From contig MCFG01000028.1 in NCBI GenBank assembly GCA_002104895.1, positions 245,001-301,894 on the forward strand: 56,894 bases of DNA, read 5' to 3'. The position numbers and the translations under genes are program-made. Positions 1 to 12,219 of the stretch are shown here, piece after piece; positions within the stretch are counted from its first letter, which is position 1; each line of letters starts with the position of its first letter. The DNA comes from Anaeromyces robustus. Lineage: Eukaryota > Neocallimastigomycota > Neocallimastigomycetes > Neocallimastigales > Neocallimastigaceae. The notes beneath the pieces are model-generated. The model had not been told where the DNA came from and made no database searches. It saw only the letters and a program-made list of their open reading frames with translations.

Positions 1-149
1 GGAAATTAATTCATTTGTAATTAATAATATATATTTAATATACAAATATTTATTTAATTATTATTTAAAGCATAAATTATTAAAGATTATTTGATATTAT
101 ATATAATTTATAGAAGGAAAAAAAAAAAAAATTTCTTTTTTTTTTTGTA
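1..149. other. AT-rich intergenic leader
   Basis: This stretch is almost pure A and T with no coding signal. It runs to the stop codon of the small minus-strand gene at 150-546 and would hold that gene's 3' untranslated region. Confidence 0.5.
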
Positions 150-546
150 TCATACTAATGTTTCTTTTTCTTCTGCTATTTGCTCTTTCGTTGGTGGTGC
201 TACAGTTTTACAAAGTGGTTTTTTAACATTAAGATTTTTTCTAATTATATTAGAAATTTGGTAATAATGATAAAAGAAATATATATATTAATTTTGAATA
301 AAAGAAAAAAAAAATAAAAAAAAAAAAATAATATACATTTTAAAATATAATTAAGCAAGTTTATAAATATACATATATTTTTTTAAAAAAAAAAATAAAA
401 TAAAATAAAATAAAAAATAAAAAATATTGATGTGAAATTTGGATTTCTAATTAGTAAAATACATAATAAAACTAAAAATTAAAATGTTTTTAAAATCTTA
501 TTTACCTATTCTTTTTTAAAGTTTTTTCTGTTAATTTTTCAAACAT
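150..546 (-). CDS. Candidate small two-exon protein, 43 aa, unknown function
   Basis: I do not recognise this protein. Exon 1 is 546..506 and exon 2 is 240..150 on the minus strand. The donor is GTAAAT and the acceptor is TTAG, and the phase-2 junction joins AG to A to give Arg. The product begins MFEKLTEKTLKKNRKNLN and ends PPTKEQIAEEKETLV. It is strongly basic in the first half and acidic in the last 14 residues, with a single Cys in a KPLCKTVAPP segment and no membrane span or signal peptide. An in-frame stop lies just upstream of the ATG, so this start is the first available in that exon. Exon 2 stands out from its surroundings by base composition and sensible codon use. It could instead be the last exon of a different gene whose earlier exons I have not found. 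The exact phase match and consensus splice sites support the model. Confidence 0.45.
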
Positions 547-2158
547 TTTACGAGTATTTTAATTTTAATTGATAATATATATATTAATAAAAGTAATAAT
601 TAGGAAATTAATAATTAGGAAAATTAAATATTTATATTAATAGAATATTATGTATTAATTAAAAAGTAAATAAAATTAATAGTTAATAATATATATATAT
701 ATATATAAAATATTTATATATTTTTTCATTATTATTATTATTTATAAAAAAAAAAAAATAACTGTTTTATTTCAATTTTGTATGAAATTATTTGATGTAT
801 TAAAACATTTATGATTTTTAATTCATTGATGAATTGATGTATTAAAAACATTTAATGAAAATATTATATTTATTTATTTTTTTTTTTTTAAAAAAAAAAA
901 AAATTCCTTTAACATTTTCTTCATTATATTATTATTTTTATGAAATACTAATTTCAAAATTGTTTTTTATATAAAAATAATACTCATTATTAAATGACAT
1001 TTTTCATTTACATATAATTATTATTATTAGTGTTGTAATAAATGTTAATTGTAACAAAAAAATATTTGTTGTCTTTGATATAATTATTTATTATTCATTT
1101 TATTTTATTTTATTTTTATTTTTATTTTTATTTTTATTTTATATAAATTATATAAGTTCATTATTTTTTTTTTCAATTATATAAATGAATTTTAAAAATA
1201 ATTAATTTTTACGTTTTTCCATTGTCTTTAAAATTTAATATTGAAAAATATTCTTTCAAATTTTAAAGTGTATTCATATATTAAATTTATTATTGTTTTT
1301 ATTGTATAATAAAATAAAAAATAAAATTTTTATTATGTTTTAAAAATATTAATAAAATATTATTTATTTATTTTTATTAGTTTTAAAAATATAAAGGTCG
1401 TTTTAATAGTAACAGAAAAAAAAAAAAGAAAAAGAAAAAGAAGAAAAACAAATTATAATAAAGAATTGAAAATATTAAATATTAAATATAAATATAAATA
1501 TAAATATCAAAATAAAATAATAATAAATAAAAAAGTTTACATTAAAAAAAATAATAACAAATAAAATTTCAAGATACCAATTAAAATATTTATAAAAAAT
1601 AATTTTTTTTAAAAAAAATTAATTTTTTAATAATATATGAAAAAAGAGAGTTCTTTAATATACCACAATTCTATATTTTAATTACTCATAATTATTTAAT
1701 CATAATTATATAATTATATCGAGGTTTTTTTTTTTTTTTTAATGATACATTTATCCTAATGTTACAATTAACCATCAAAGTAGAAAAAAGAAATAAAGAA
1801 TAAAGTAAGAAATAAAAATAAAAACAAAAATAAAAATAAATATTAAATAATAAAGTAACAATATAAATATATATATATATATATATATAAAAAGAAGGAA
1901 AATATTTTTTCCCCAATATACATATTAAATAAACATATTTTTAAGTATTTTATATTGTATTACATACAGTTTCAATGACAAGAAATAATATATATTTAAA
2001 TATAATATTAATAAAAAAAAAATTCTTATATATTTTAAGTCTTCTTTCTTTGTTTATTTTGTTTATATTTATTTTACTTCTATATTTTATATTTTATTCT
2101 TACGTTTATTTTATTTTATATTTTATGTTTACTTTAAGCAAAAAATTACACATAAATA

Positions 2159-2194
<36 letters not shown>

Positions 2195-2604
2195 AAAAGT
2201 AAAAGAAAAGAAATAAATATATCTTATATTTCTTTCTTTCTTTTCTTTTTTTTTTTTTTATTACTTTATTTTATTATTATTTTTTATTTTTATTTTTATT
2301 TTTATTTTTATTTTTCTATTTTATTTTTATTTTATTTTGTTTTTTTATTTTTATTTTTATTTTATTTAATTTTATTTTTACTTTCATTATTATTTATTAT
2401 TTATTTTTTTTCTTGTTTTCTTTTATAATTTATTCTTTATTTTAAAATTTAATATATAATAATAATAATAAAAATTTTAATTATTATTTATTAAATTTTA
2501 AAGAATATATCATAAATTGTATTTTTATTTTTATCTATTAATTTATTTTATGTATATTGATGTTGTTTTTTTTTTATTATGTTACATTTTTTTTTTCTTT
2601 TATT
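547..2604. other. Gene-free AT-rich spacer
   Basis: I see no gene here. The stretch holds short A and T homopolymers, TTTTA-type repeats around 1090-1140 and 2270-2400, and a 32-base poly(A) near 2160. Open frames at 1692-1916 and 1975-2202 are composition artefacts made of Ile, Phe, Tyr, Leu and Lys. Confidence 0.6.
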
Positions 2605-3138
2605 TTAATATCTCTTGTTATGTTTCTTATTGTTTATTCTTCTACCATTAACAACTTCTCTTTTAGGTTTACCCTTGTTTCCAGTTGTATTAACAACTTC
2701 TAATCTTGTAATTACTTTATAATATATTGTAGTGGCTACAAATGCAATACCAAGGAAAATGTAAGAAATTGATTTTTTTACTGGTAAGTTATTGACAAAA
2801 GCATTACTGGCATAGTACATATAACTATTTAATAAAATACCAATACTAAGTAAATAAGTTCTAACACTTAAAACAGTTTTTTCAATATTGTCATTGGTAA
2901 CAACAATTGGAATAATAAATTTTGGTGGACTTCTAACGTAAGAAAGTAATAAAATAAATGCTATAATAGTTGCACCAGGTATTACAAATAGGAATTGTTT
3001 ACTTGAAGTCGTTTCTGGATTATTAAAAGATGGAATTCTTTCTGGGAGTTTATCCCATTTAGTAAGAATTTCAGTAACCATTTTTACTATGATAAAAATA
3101 TTGATTCCATGTAAAGTAAAAATTATATCAACAGCCAT
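2605..3138 (-). CDS. DUF1648-domain membrane protein, copy A
   Basis: This is an intronless 177-residue membrane protein. Residues 5-25 form a first transmembrane helix. It is followed by KWDKLPERIPSFNNP (about 27-41), which matches the DUF1648 signature of a Trp, then P-x-x-I/V-P, then an Asn. Three more helices follow at about 49-68, 92-111 and 124-143. The C-terminal 30 residues are basic (Lys, Arg, Asn) and probably cytosolic. DUF1648 is known chiefly from bacterial and archaeal membrane proteins, including the SdpI immunity protein of Bacillus, but its molecular role is mostly undefined. The gene is a paralogue of the plus-strand gene at 5745-6317 and diverges from it across 2.6 kb. The usual Gly-Glu after the signature Asn is lost here (NNPETTSS), so this copy is the more diverged one. 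A bacterial origin is likely; the function in this organism is unknown. Confidence 0.75.
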   Translation of the reverse strand: MAVDIIFTLHGINIFIIVKMVTEILTKWDKLPERIPSFNNPETTSSKQFLFVIPGATIIAFILLLSYVRSPPKFIIPIVVTNDNIEKTVLSVRTYLLSIGILLNSYMYYASNAFVNNLPVKKSISYIFLGIAFVATTIYYKVITRLEVVNTTGNKGKPKREVVNGRRINNKKHNKRY

Positions 3139-5509
3139 TTTTATTATATTATTATTTTATTTATATTACTGTAAAAATATTATTGTTTTCTTTTTTTATT
3201 TTTATTTATTTATTTATTTATTTTTTTTTTTTTTTGAAAATATGTATAAATATATATAAATTTATATTAATTATTTTTTATATATATATCTTAATTTAAT
3301 TTATTTGTTGTTAATATAAAGTAAAAAAAATAAATGTAATAATACTTTTATTTATGATTTACACCTATAAATAAATAAAGAAAAATAAATTGATTTGAAT
3401 TAATTAATTATTTAAGGAATTATATATTAAAATATTTAATAATTAAATTTTAAACATACTTATTATTATACTTTATTTATATTTTTTTAATTCTTAATTT
3501 AGTTTTTTATTTAAAAAAATAAAAAAAGAAAATAAAAAGGAAGGAAATTTTGTTTATTTTTATAATAATAACAATATTTTGATTTTAGATTAATTTTTAG
3601 ATTAATTATATTAAAAGAAAATAATAAATTACATTAATAATTTAGCTAATCAATGGATTACAATTATATTACAATAATGTATTTAATTATTTAAGCCAGA
3701 TTGTGCTTATAAAAATAAATTAAACATTATCTCCATAATCAACTTTATTGATTATTTAAAAAAAAATATATCCCTTTAAATTTTAATTAATTTTATTAAA
3801 ATTATTAAAAAAACTCATAAAAAAAACAAAAAACGAAAAGAAAAAAAAAAATAAAGAAAAAAGATGGTCTAGAATTGATTTTTATTAGGTAAATGAATAT
3901 AAATATAAATATAACAAATAATTTAAATATAGTCAAGAATTATTATAGTATAAAGGAATATTATAAATAATGATGAATAAGAATGAATATTAAAGTGAAA
4001 GAAATTAAAAAAAATTAAACAATATTAATTTATTAATGAATATACAATTGTACAAAGAATATAAAAATTTATTATTATAAATCATAAGTGATTTTAATCT
4101 AATAATAGGGTGTATAATTAGAAATATTAAGTTAATGTTATATTTATAATTTATAAAGTATAAAATAATGTAAAAAAAAAACTATAAAATAATAAATCAT
4201 AATAATAAATAATTTCTTATTACTTTGTTTTTTATATTTTGAATATATCCAATTAGCTATTGATTGATCTTTGTAAAATTCGAATTATATTTAAGTAATA
4301 AAAAAAACAATATTATAATGATATAATATGACAGCTATAAAAAAACTATGGGGAATATTTAAATTGTAAAAAAAAAAAATACATGTCAAAAAATATTTCA
4401 AATTAGTTTATAATTGATTTTTTTAATTTTTAATAATATAATAAATTGGACATTTTCTATATTTAGTTATTTTTAATAAATAAAAATATTTTTTATAAAA
4501 AGAAAATTCTATCTCCTTAATTTTTTTTTTCTTTTTTAATTTTAAAATTTTAATTATATTATTATTTTATTAAATAATCATTATAATATAATAATTATAA
4601 TAATTGTTATATTTAATTATTTTTATGATCTTTTTACATATATAAAATTAAGAAAGTTCAAAATATTTATTTTATATATATATATATATAATCTTTTTTA
4701 TACTATTTTTTTAAATAAATGCTATTATAAACTAATTAATTATAAAAATTCGATTATTTCTTTATATTAAATATACATATTTTATATTATAAAATTATAA
4801 AATAAAAATTTCTATGTATTAGTTAATCAGTAATAAGACAATATCATTTTAATTAATTATTGTTATTATTTATTATTATTATTATTATTTATTAATTATT
4901 AATTATTATTTATTAATTATTAATTATTATTTATTAATTATTATTTATTTACTATTTATTATTATTTATTATTATTTATTATTTATTAATTATTAATTAT
5001 TATTATTTATTATTTATTTATTATTATTGTTTATTATTATTTGTTTTTTTTTTTAAAAAAATGTTCCATTAATATTTAATATATAAATTATTAAATTTTA
5101 TTTATATTAATAAATAAATAAGTGGATAAATAAATAATAAATAAATAAATAATAAATAAATAAATAAATAAATAAATAATAAATAAATAAATAAATAAAT
5201 AAGTAATTCAATAAATAATTTAATAAATAAATAAATAAATAAGCAATTTAATAAATAATTTAATAAATAAATAAATAAATAAGCAATTTAATAAATAATT
5301 TAATAAATAAATAATAAATAAATAATAAATAAATATTTTTTTTTTTTTTTTTTTACATTTAATTTAATTTAAAATCAAAATTATTATAATTATCTAATTT
5401 ATTTATTTTATTTATTTTATTTATTTTATCAATGATACATTAAAATTTTATCCTTTTCATTTACAACTATATTAATTTTTTTTTCTTGTGTAATTTTTTC
5501 TATTTTAAA

Positions 5510-5560
<51 letters not shown>

Positions 5561-5744
5561 CATTTTTTTAAAGTATTTATAAGTTTTTTTTTTTTTTTTT
5601 TAAAATTTAAAATTAAATTTTAAAGAAAAAATTCTAAAAAGATTTTATAATTATAAAATTACCATTATAATTAATAATAATATATATATATAATAAAATA
5701 AAATAAAGTAAAAATAAAAGAACAAATATAAATAAATAAAACAA
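3139..5744. other. Divergent intergenic region between the two DUF1648 genes
   Basis: No gene is visible. This 2.6-kb stretch must hold both promoters of the divergent DUF1648 pair. It contains ATT/TTA repeats (about 4850-5040), an AAAT block with a 40-bp minisatellite (5100-5338), and a 39-base poly(A) near 5521-5559. Confidence 0.6.
5101..5338. repeat. AAAT microsatellite containing a 40-bp minisatellite
   Basis: Tetranucleotide AAAT repeats fill the block. Inside it a 40-bp unit recurs at 5201, 5241 and 5281. The first two units are complete and the third partial. Each opens with AAGTAATTCA or AAGCAATTTA, followed by ATAAATAATT. Confidence 0.8.
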
Positions 5745-6317
5745 ATGGATCTTAAATTGATTACTTTTTTCGGAATAAATATTTCTGTAATTATTTTTAT
5801 GTTAGGTGATCTTTTCTTAAGATGGAAAGAAATACCAGATGTTATTCCTTCTAGTTTTAATATAAAGGGTGAAGCAAAAGGTGAAAGAAGTAAAATGTAT
5901 TTATTTTTATTACCTTCCCTTTCATTTTGTGTATTAGCATTATTGATTTTTGTAAATATAAAATTCCCAGTTAGTTTTTATCCAGATGAAATTAAAGGAA
6001 TTAAAGATGAAGTTCTTAAAAGACAATTTGAAAGAAGTACAAAAATTTTCCTTCTTATTTTAGGTTTTATATATAATGTTTTAATGTGTTTTATCAATAT
6101 ATCTATGAGTCATTCTAGAAAGTTAAATGTCGTTCCATTAGTTGCTATAACAATACTTGTAGTTGCAATTATTGGAAAATACAGTGATAAAGTTGAAGAA
6201 TTTGTTCAATCATTACAGAAAAAGGATAATAAGAAAGATAAAAAAGATACTAAGAAAGCTGATAAGCAAGACAAAAAAGACTCTAAAAAAGATAATGAAA
6301 CTAAAAAATCAAAATAG
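5745..6317 (+). CDS. DUF1648-domain membrane protein, copy B
   Basis: This is an intronless 190-residue protein. A first transmembrane helix lies at about 3-25. The DUF1648 signature follows directly as RWKEIPDVIPSSFNIKGEAK (about 26-45), keeping the Trp, the P-x-x-I-P, the F-N and the G-E-x-x-G of bacterial members. Further helices lie at about 51-70, 101-121 and 129-146. The last 35 residues are almost only Lys, Asp, Asn, Ser and Thr, built of KKD-type repeats; this tail is foreign to bacterial family members and was probably added in the eukaryotic host. The ATG is preceded by an A-rich leader typical of the start sites in this window. The family is mainly prokaryotic, so lateral transfer followed by duplication to give the copy at 2605-3138 is the simplest reading. 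Localisation and role are unknown. Confidence 0.78.
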   Translation: MDLKLITFFGINISVIIFMLGDLFLRWKEIPDVIPSSFNIKGEAKGERSKMYLFLLPSLSFCVLALLIFVNIKFPVSFYPDEIKGIKDEVLKRQFERSTKIFLLILGFIYNVLMCFINISMSHSRKLNVVPLVAITILVVAIIGKYSDKVEEFVQSLQKKDNKKDKKDTKKADKQDKKDSKKDNETKKSK

Positions 6318-7305
6318 AAAAAAAAATAATATAGAATAATAATAATAATAATAAAAAAAAAAAAAATTAAAATAAAACTAAAATATAGAAAAGAATATCT
6401 TAATTATTATTTACTACATACTTATTTATAAATATAATATGTGTATTAAAAATTAAGAAATTTCAACATAAAAAATAGAATATAAAATAAAGTAAATTAA
6501 ATAAGATAAATCAAAATAAAATAAAAATTAGTATAAAATTAGTATAAAATATTGTATAAAATAAGAAGGTAAGAAAATAGATTTTAATATAAATAAAAAG
6601 CAAATAAATAAATAAATAAATATAAATTTTTAAAATAAATTTATATATATAAATAAGAAAAAAAAAAGTAATAAGAATTATGTATTTCTATATTTGAATT
6701 CATAAGTAAAAATTTTATTTAATTCATTTAATTATTAATGGTGTTTAATCATATTCATTATAATTTTAAATTAAATCAATGTAACTATAGCACTTCTTAT
6801 AGATAATATATTATAATTGTTTATATATGTGTTAATTAGGTAGTAATGTTAATATGAAAAGTTTTAGAAATTTTATTTTTATATTTTTTTTCTGTAAAAA
6901 CTGTATAAAAGACATGATTTTATATATATGTTTATATATTTTTTATTTTTATGCGATAATACATTTAGACAAGATAAATAGTATATCTAGAGTAAATGAA
7001 ATTTCGAGAAAACTTTATATTACTATAAATTTACAATAAAAATATATGTTATATAGGTTATATAATATAATGTTATGTATTATTATATGTATTGGGTATT
7101 ATAGTATTATTTTTTTATAATTGTTAATATTAAAAGGTTTTCTCATATTTATATATGAAGTTATTAGTTATTATTATTGAATGGAAAAAAAAGTAAACTA
7201 TGTAAGAATAATTTATATATATAATTTTTTTGGATTAGATAATATAAATTTAAATATAATAATGAATATGAACGTAATAATCATATTATGAAAATAAAAA
7301 AGTAT

Positions 7306-7349
<44 letters not shown>

Positions 7350-9098
7350 GTCTTCTATTTTACATTGTATATTTATACAGTTTTATTTTTAATAATTATT
7401 ATTTAATTAAAGATATATATATATATAATATTAAAAAAGAAAAAAATATCATTATGAAATATATTTAATTATTTAATTAAATAAAAAAAAAAAACAAAAG
7501 AATAATTAAATACTTATATATATATATATAGATATAATAAATTAAGGGCATAATAATATATTAATCTTAATTATTTATTAATTAAAATAAATAACATATA
7601 GTATAAGAAAAAAAAAAAAAAAACAGAAAAATAAAAAAAAAACAGAAAAAATATAGAAAATTTTTTTGCAGATTTCCTTTTTCATTTTCTTTTTTTCTTT
7701 TTCTTTCTTTTTTTTTTTTTTTTTTTTTTTTGTGTATATCCAATATATTAATTAATTATATAATTAAGATTAGATAGTTAGATAATATTCATATCTAATA
7801 ATAATAAATAAATGAATCTCTAAAAGTTAATTATAAATAAAACTTTTTTTTCCTATTGAGTATAAAAAATAAGAAAGATATCACTTTATATATTTGTTTG
7901 ATTAGTTTATTAATATTTTATTATAATAAAAAACAATTATTTGTAAATAAAGACGTGTTAATAAATAGTTATAATAGATGTTATAATAAATATTAATAAT
8001 GATAAAGTAATATTAATTATAATATTACATTTTATGTTATTTTATATTTTAATATTTTCTTTAATATTTAGTTTTTATTATAATTTCTTTTTTGTTTGGT
8101 ATTAATAATTTTTTTATTATTTGGAACATTTAACAAATAAAATAATTTTTAATTAAATTTTATATATTATTTCACATAAAACTTTATTTTTATCAAATAA
8201 TATATAAATAATATAATATAATACAATATAATATAATATATAATATATAATTTTTTTGATATAAAAAATAAAATATTATTTAAGATATTTAAAAGTTACA
8301 CAACATTCTATATATGATTATTCAAATAGTAATAAATATGCTATTATTGAAAATCAAACCATGAAAAATATATTACTTTTATTATATTATTTATAAATTA
8401 CATTTTGGAATACATGTATTATTATAAATATTATAAATAATTAATATTAATAAAATAATAACAATTTGATTAATAAATTAAAAGAAATTATTTTAAATTA
8501 AATCTACCCATATTATTTAATTACTCAGACCCAAAAAATCATGAAATGAAGAAAAATTACAATAGAATATAGTAAAAAGAAATAAAATAAAATAAAAGAA
8601 AAAATATTAATAGAATATAATAAATGAAAGAAAGTTATGTGAAAAAATAAAATGGTTTAATATTAGATTAAAATAATAACGATTAAATATATTAAAAATT
8701 AAATTAATTAAATTATAATAAAAGAAAAAATAAATGATATGAAGAATTATTTTTAGAATATATATAATAAAAGATGTATTTTTTCTTTTTTCTTTCTTTT
8801 TTTTTTTTAAAAAAACAAAAAAAAAAAAAAAAAACTAAAACAAAAAATAATGAATTAATAATAATAAATTCTTTATAAATATAAAAATAATAATAATAAT
8901 TAATAATAAAGATAGAAAATATAGATTAAAATAAAAAAACAGAACAAAACAAGAAAATAAATTAAAAAATAAAAATAAAAATATAAGTTAAAAGAATAAT
9001 AAAATTACAAGCGATAAATAAAAATAATATAGTATAAGAATACATATAATTATAAATTTTATAATAATAATAATAATAGTAGTAATAATAATAACAAT
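6318..9098. other. Gene-free AT-rich spacer
   Basis: No supported gene. It holds a poly(T) of about 38 bases near 7311-7348 and poly(T)/poly(A) tracts near 7610-7730 and 8810-8835. A 61-codon open frame at 6854-7039 has only low-complexity composition and I do not accept it as a gene. Confidence 0.6.
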
Positions 9099-11899
9099 AT
9101 GAATGATTACTTTCCTTTTCCTAAAGATTGGATAAAAGAGGATTCTACTATAAAACAATATGAAAAGTGTTCAAGTTTTTATAGGGATACCAAATCTTTT
9201 CAAAATTATTATGATAATAAATCATGGCTATTTTATGTTATTAGTTGGTTTTTCATTATTTATAATATTGGAGGATCTTTTTTAATTTTAAAAAATAACC
9301 GTAATTTTGAAATTTTAAAATTTAGTAAAGTTTTAATTATTATTCACAGTCTAAGTTTAAATATTGCTATTTTAAATACTTATTTTCGTAATGTATGTAA
9401 TTATATATTATATAATAAATAGTAAAAATTATTTAAAAGTAACAAAAAAAAAATTTTTTTTTTCTTTTATATATTTTATCATTTATTAATATATATATAT
9501 ACTTAATTTATATATAAACTAGGTACTTTATGATAAATATCCATGCTTTTTAGTTAATTATTGTATCACAATAAGTAAATATTTTATAGTTTTTTTTTTT
9601 TTTTTTTTTTTCACATTATAAAATATTATTTAAATTTTTTTTATTTTCAATTTTCACATTACATATATTATGATTATGTAATCATATTATTAATATTATT
9701 ATAATTATAACAATAATAATATTAAAAATAGGTCATGTTCTTAATTATTTAAGTATTATAAGTTGTGTATTATATTATTTAAATTTAAATAATAACTATG
9801 TTGGGGCACTTCGAAAAACTCTTTTTAGTAGAAAAAAATCTTATAATCTTCTATATAAACTGTATAAAGATTTTACCGAAATAAAAATGGTGTCTTGGAT
9901 GCTAATAATTACATCTATTACACTTTTTTTCTCTTCCTATCTTGGTTCAAAAAATAAAGAGTATTCATTATACCCAATGAATAAAGGTTATTGCTTAATA
10001 TAGTATGTATTAAATAAAAATGTTTTATTATTTTTATATTTATTATTTTTATATTTATTATTATTGTATTTATTATTATTAATACACTTTTTTTATTATT
10101 TTATTTTTTTCTTTTTTTTTTTTTTTCAATTTTTATAATATATATGATGATATAAAGTTATGGTGGTATACCACAAACAATAATTTTAATTTGTTATTTA
10201 ATATTTATTCCCTTGGCTATTATTGAAATTAAAAAAATGGGAGTTCATTTTTCTTTTAGAATTTCCTTTATTATATCTTTGATTCTTTCCTTTGTTTTTT
10301 TAATTATACATAATATTTTTATTATTGGTTTTAATTATGAATGTAGTAGTATTTTTAGACATATTCCTTATGATATGTAAGATTATCATAATATAATCAT
10401 CATAAAAATATATATTCCTTTATTCCTTTTTTTTTTTTTTATCATTAATATAATTTTTTTTTTATTATTATAATTATTATATTAGATTTTACAATTTATC
10501 TAGTATTGCCTTTAGTTTTTTACAAATATTCCGTCTAGTAAAGTTCTTTTTTTTTTTTTTTTTTATTTTATTTTTTATTATATTTTACTTTTAAATTACA
10601 TTTCTAAAGTATAGTAATAATTAATATATTAAATGTTTATAAACACAAAAAAAAATTTTTTTTTATTATTTTAATTATCCTCATATATATATGTATATAT
10701 TTATATTTTGAAGCTTGTAAAACTTTATTATTCCAAACAAGCCATTAAACAACTTGATTTAACTAAAAGTAGTTTATTTCATGTTTTAGATGATAAAATT
10801 CTATATGAAGAGTTTGTTGACTATTGTTTTAATTTAAAATGTATTGAATATATGGTAAATATAAAAACATAATATAATATTATATTAATATTTTAATAAT
10901 AATAATATACATAAAGATAAAAAGTGAAAGGTAAAAAATATTGACTTTTTACTTTTTTTTTTTTTTTAATTTATAATTATTAAATATTATTGCTAATGAA
11001 TAATTTAACGAAATTACTACTTAATCAATAACTAAAAAAAGGCTTTTTATACGGAGTATAAAAAATTTATAAGTTTATTTGATGTTAAGTATAATCTCGA
11101 AAATTCAGTTAACCATGAAGAAGGAAAAGAATCAAATAAAAATTATCAATATTATAAAGATGATGATAATGATGAAGAAGTTAATAATGATAGTATAATA
11201 ATAGAAACTAATTTCTATAATAATAATAATAATAATACTTTTAATATGATTAGTAATAAACATTTTAATGATACTACTATAAATATTAAATATAATGATA
11301 GTAAAATAAATATAAATATTCCAAGTACTATACCTAGTATTAAATACTATGAAAAATTAGCAAGTATATCAAATGGCCAGAATATCAATAATAATAATAA
11401 TATTTATAATATTAATGATTGTAATAATAATAACAATTTCAATGAAAATAATAATAATAATAACCATATTAATAACAATAATAGTAGAAATAATAATAAC
11501 AACGGGGTTAGTGATACTAATAATAATTTAATTAATTATAGTATGAAGAATACAAAAAATAGTATTAAATATCAAAAGCATAGTTTTAAAAAAGACAAAA
11601 GAATACAATACTTCGATACTATTCATTATCAGTTAAATACTATTGTAGAAAATTTTATTATGGAAAATTCAGAATTGGAATTAAATTTACCTGATTCTAT
11701 ATCAAAAAATATTAAAAAGAATACAGAAATATTTAATAATCATTATCTAGGATTAAGATATCAAATGCCTTATATTCCAGAAAAATTAAATGTTAAACAT
11801 ATATTTGATGATGCCTATGAAGAAGTTATTGAAATTCTTTATTTAAATATTTTTTCAGGATTTGTATTATCTAAAAAGAAAAATCAAAATTCTAAATAA
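9099..11899 (+). CDS. Seven-transmembrane protein with C-terminal RGS domain, copy 1 (7 exons, 628 aa)
   Basis: Exons are 9099..9392, 9523..9574, 9732..10002, 10158..10376, 10486..10537, 10714..10854 and 11042..11899; all introns are GT-AG and in phase. The N-terminal ~45 residues carry a Trp and Cys conserved in the paralogue. Seven hydrophobic segments follow up to about residue 298. An RGS fold is split in two: first half about 310-358 (contains FVDYC and FYTEYKKF), second half about 530-622 (contains ELELNLPDSI and IFDDAYEEVIEILYLNIFS). About 170 Asn-rich residues are inserted between them. RGS domains speed GTP hydrolysis on G-alpha; 7TM-RGS fusions such as plant AtRGS1 and fungal GprK-type receptors couple ligand sensing to G-protein shut-off. 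Here that role is inferred by architecture. It faces its paralogue at 13058-15250 tail to tail. Whether the divergent RGS retains GAP activity cannot be told from sequence. Confidence 0.8.
11220..11560 (+). repeat. Asn-codon repeat inside the RGS domain of copy 1
   Basis: Interrupted AAT/AAC runs encode polyasparagine broken by Ile, His, Ser, Gly and Asp. The repeat lies in the long loop that separates the two halves of the RGS fold, and the paralogue has an Asp/Asn/Ser-rich loop at the same place. Confidence 0.85.
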
Positions 11900-12045
11900 A
11901 ATAATAATTTTTTTTTTCATCATTAAATTATTATATATTAAATATTAAAAATTATATATTATAATAATAAAAGTTAACAACAAAAATTATGAAATAAAAT
12001 GAAAAAGAAAGGAATTATAACAAATAAAAATAATATAATGAGAAA

Positions 12046-12180
12046 AAATAAAATAAAATATATAATATATATAAAATAATATGTAAAAAAAAAAAAAATA
12101 AAATATATAATATATATAAAATAATATGTAAAAAAAAATAAAATACTTAATATATATAAAATAATATGTAAAAAAAAATA
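12046..12180. repeat. Three-copy tandem repeat, unit about 44-48 bp
   Basis: The block ATAATATGTAAAAAAAA recurs at 12077, 12121 and 12169, each time preceded by AATATATATAA. The third copy has CTTAATATAT in place of TATAATATAT. Confidence 0.75.
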
Positions 12181-12219
12181 CTTATTATAAAACATTATTT
12201 AAAAATTAATTATATAATA

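Noticed and set aside
1692-2202. Two open frames of about 75 codons
   Set aside because: They are made of Ile, Tyr, Phe, Leu and poly-Lys from AT repeats and homopolymers; no real gene character.
6854-7039. 61-codon open frame on the plus strand
   Set aside because: Composition is that of random AT-rich DNA; no splice-linked neighbour, motif or paralogue.
11974-12195. 73-codon minus-strand frame with repeated YYFIYIIYF
   Set aside because: It is the translation of the three-copy tandem repeat at 12046-12180.
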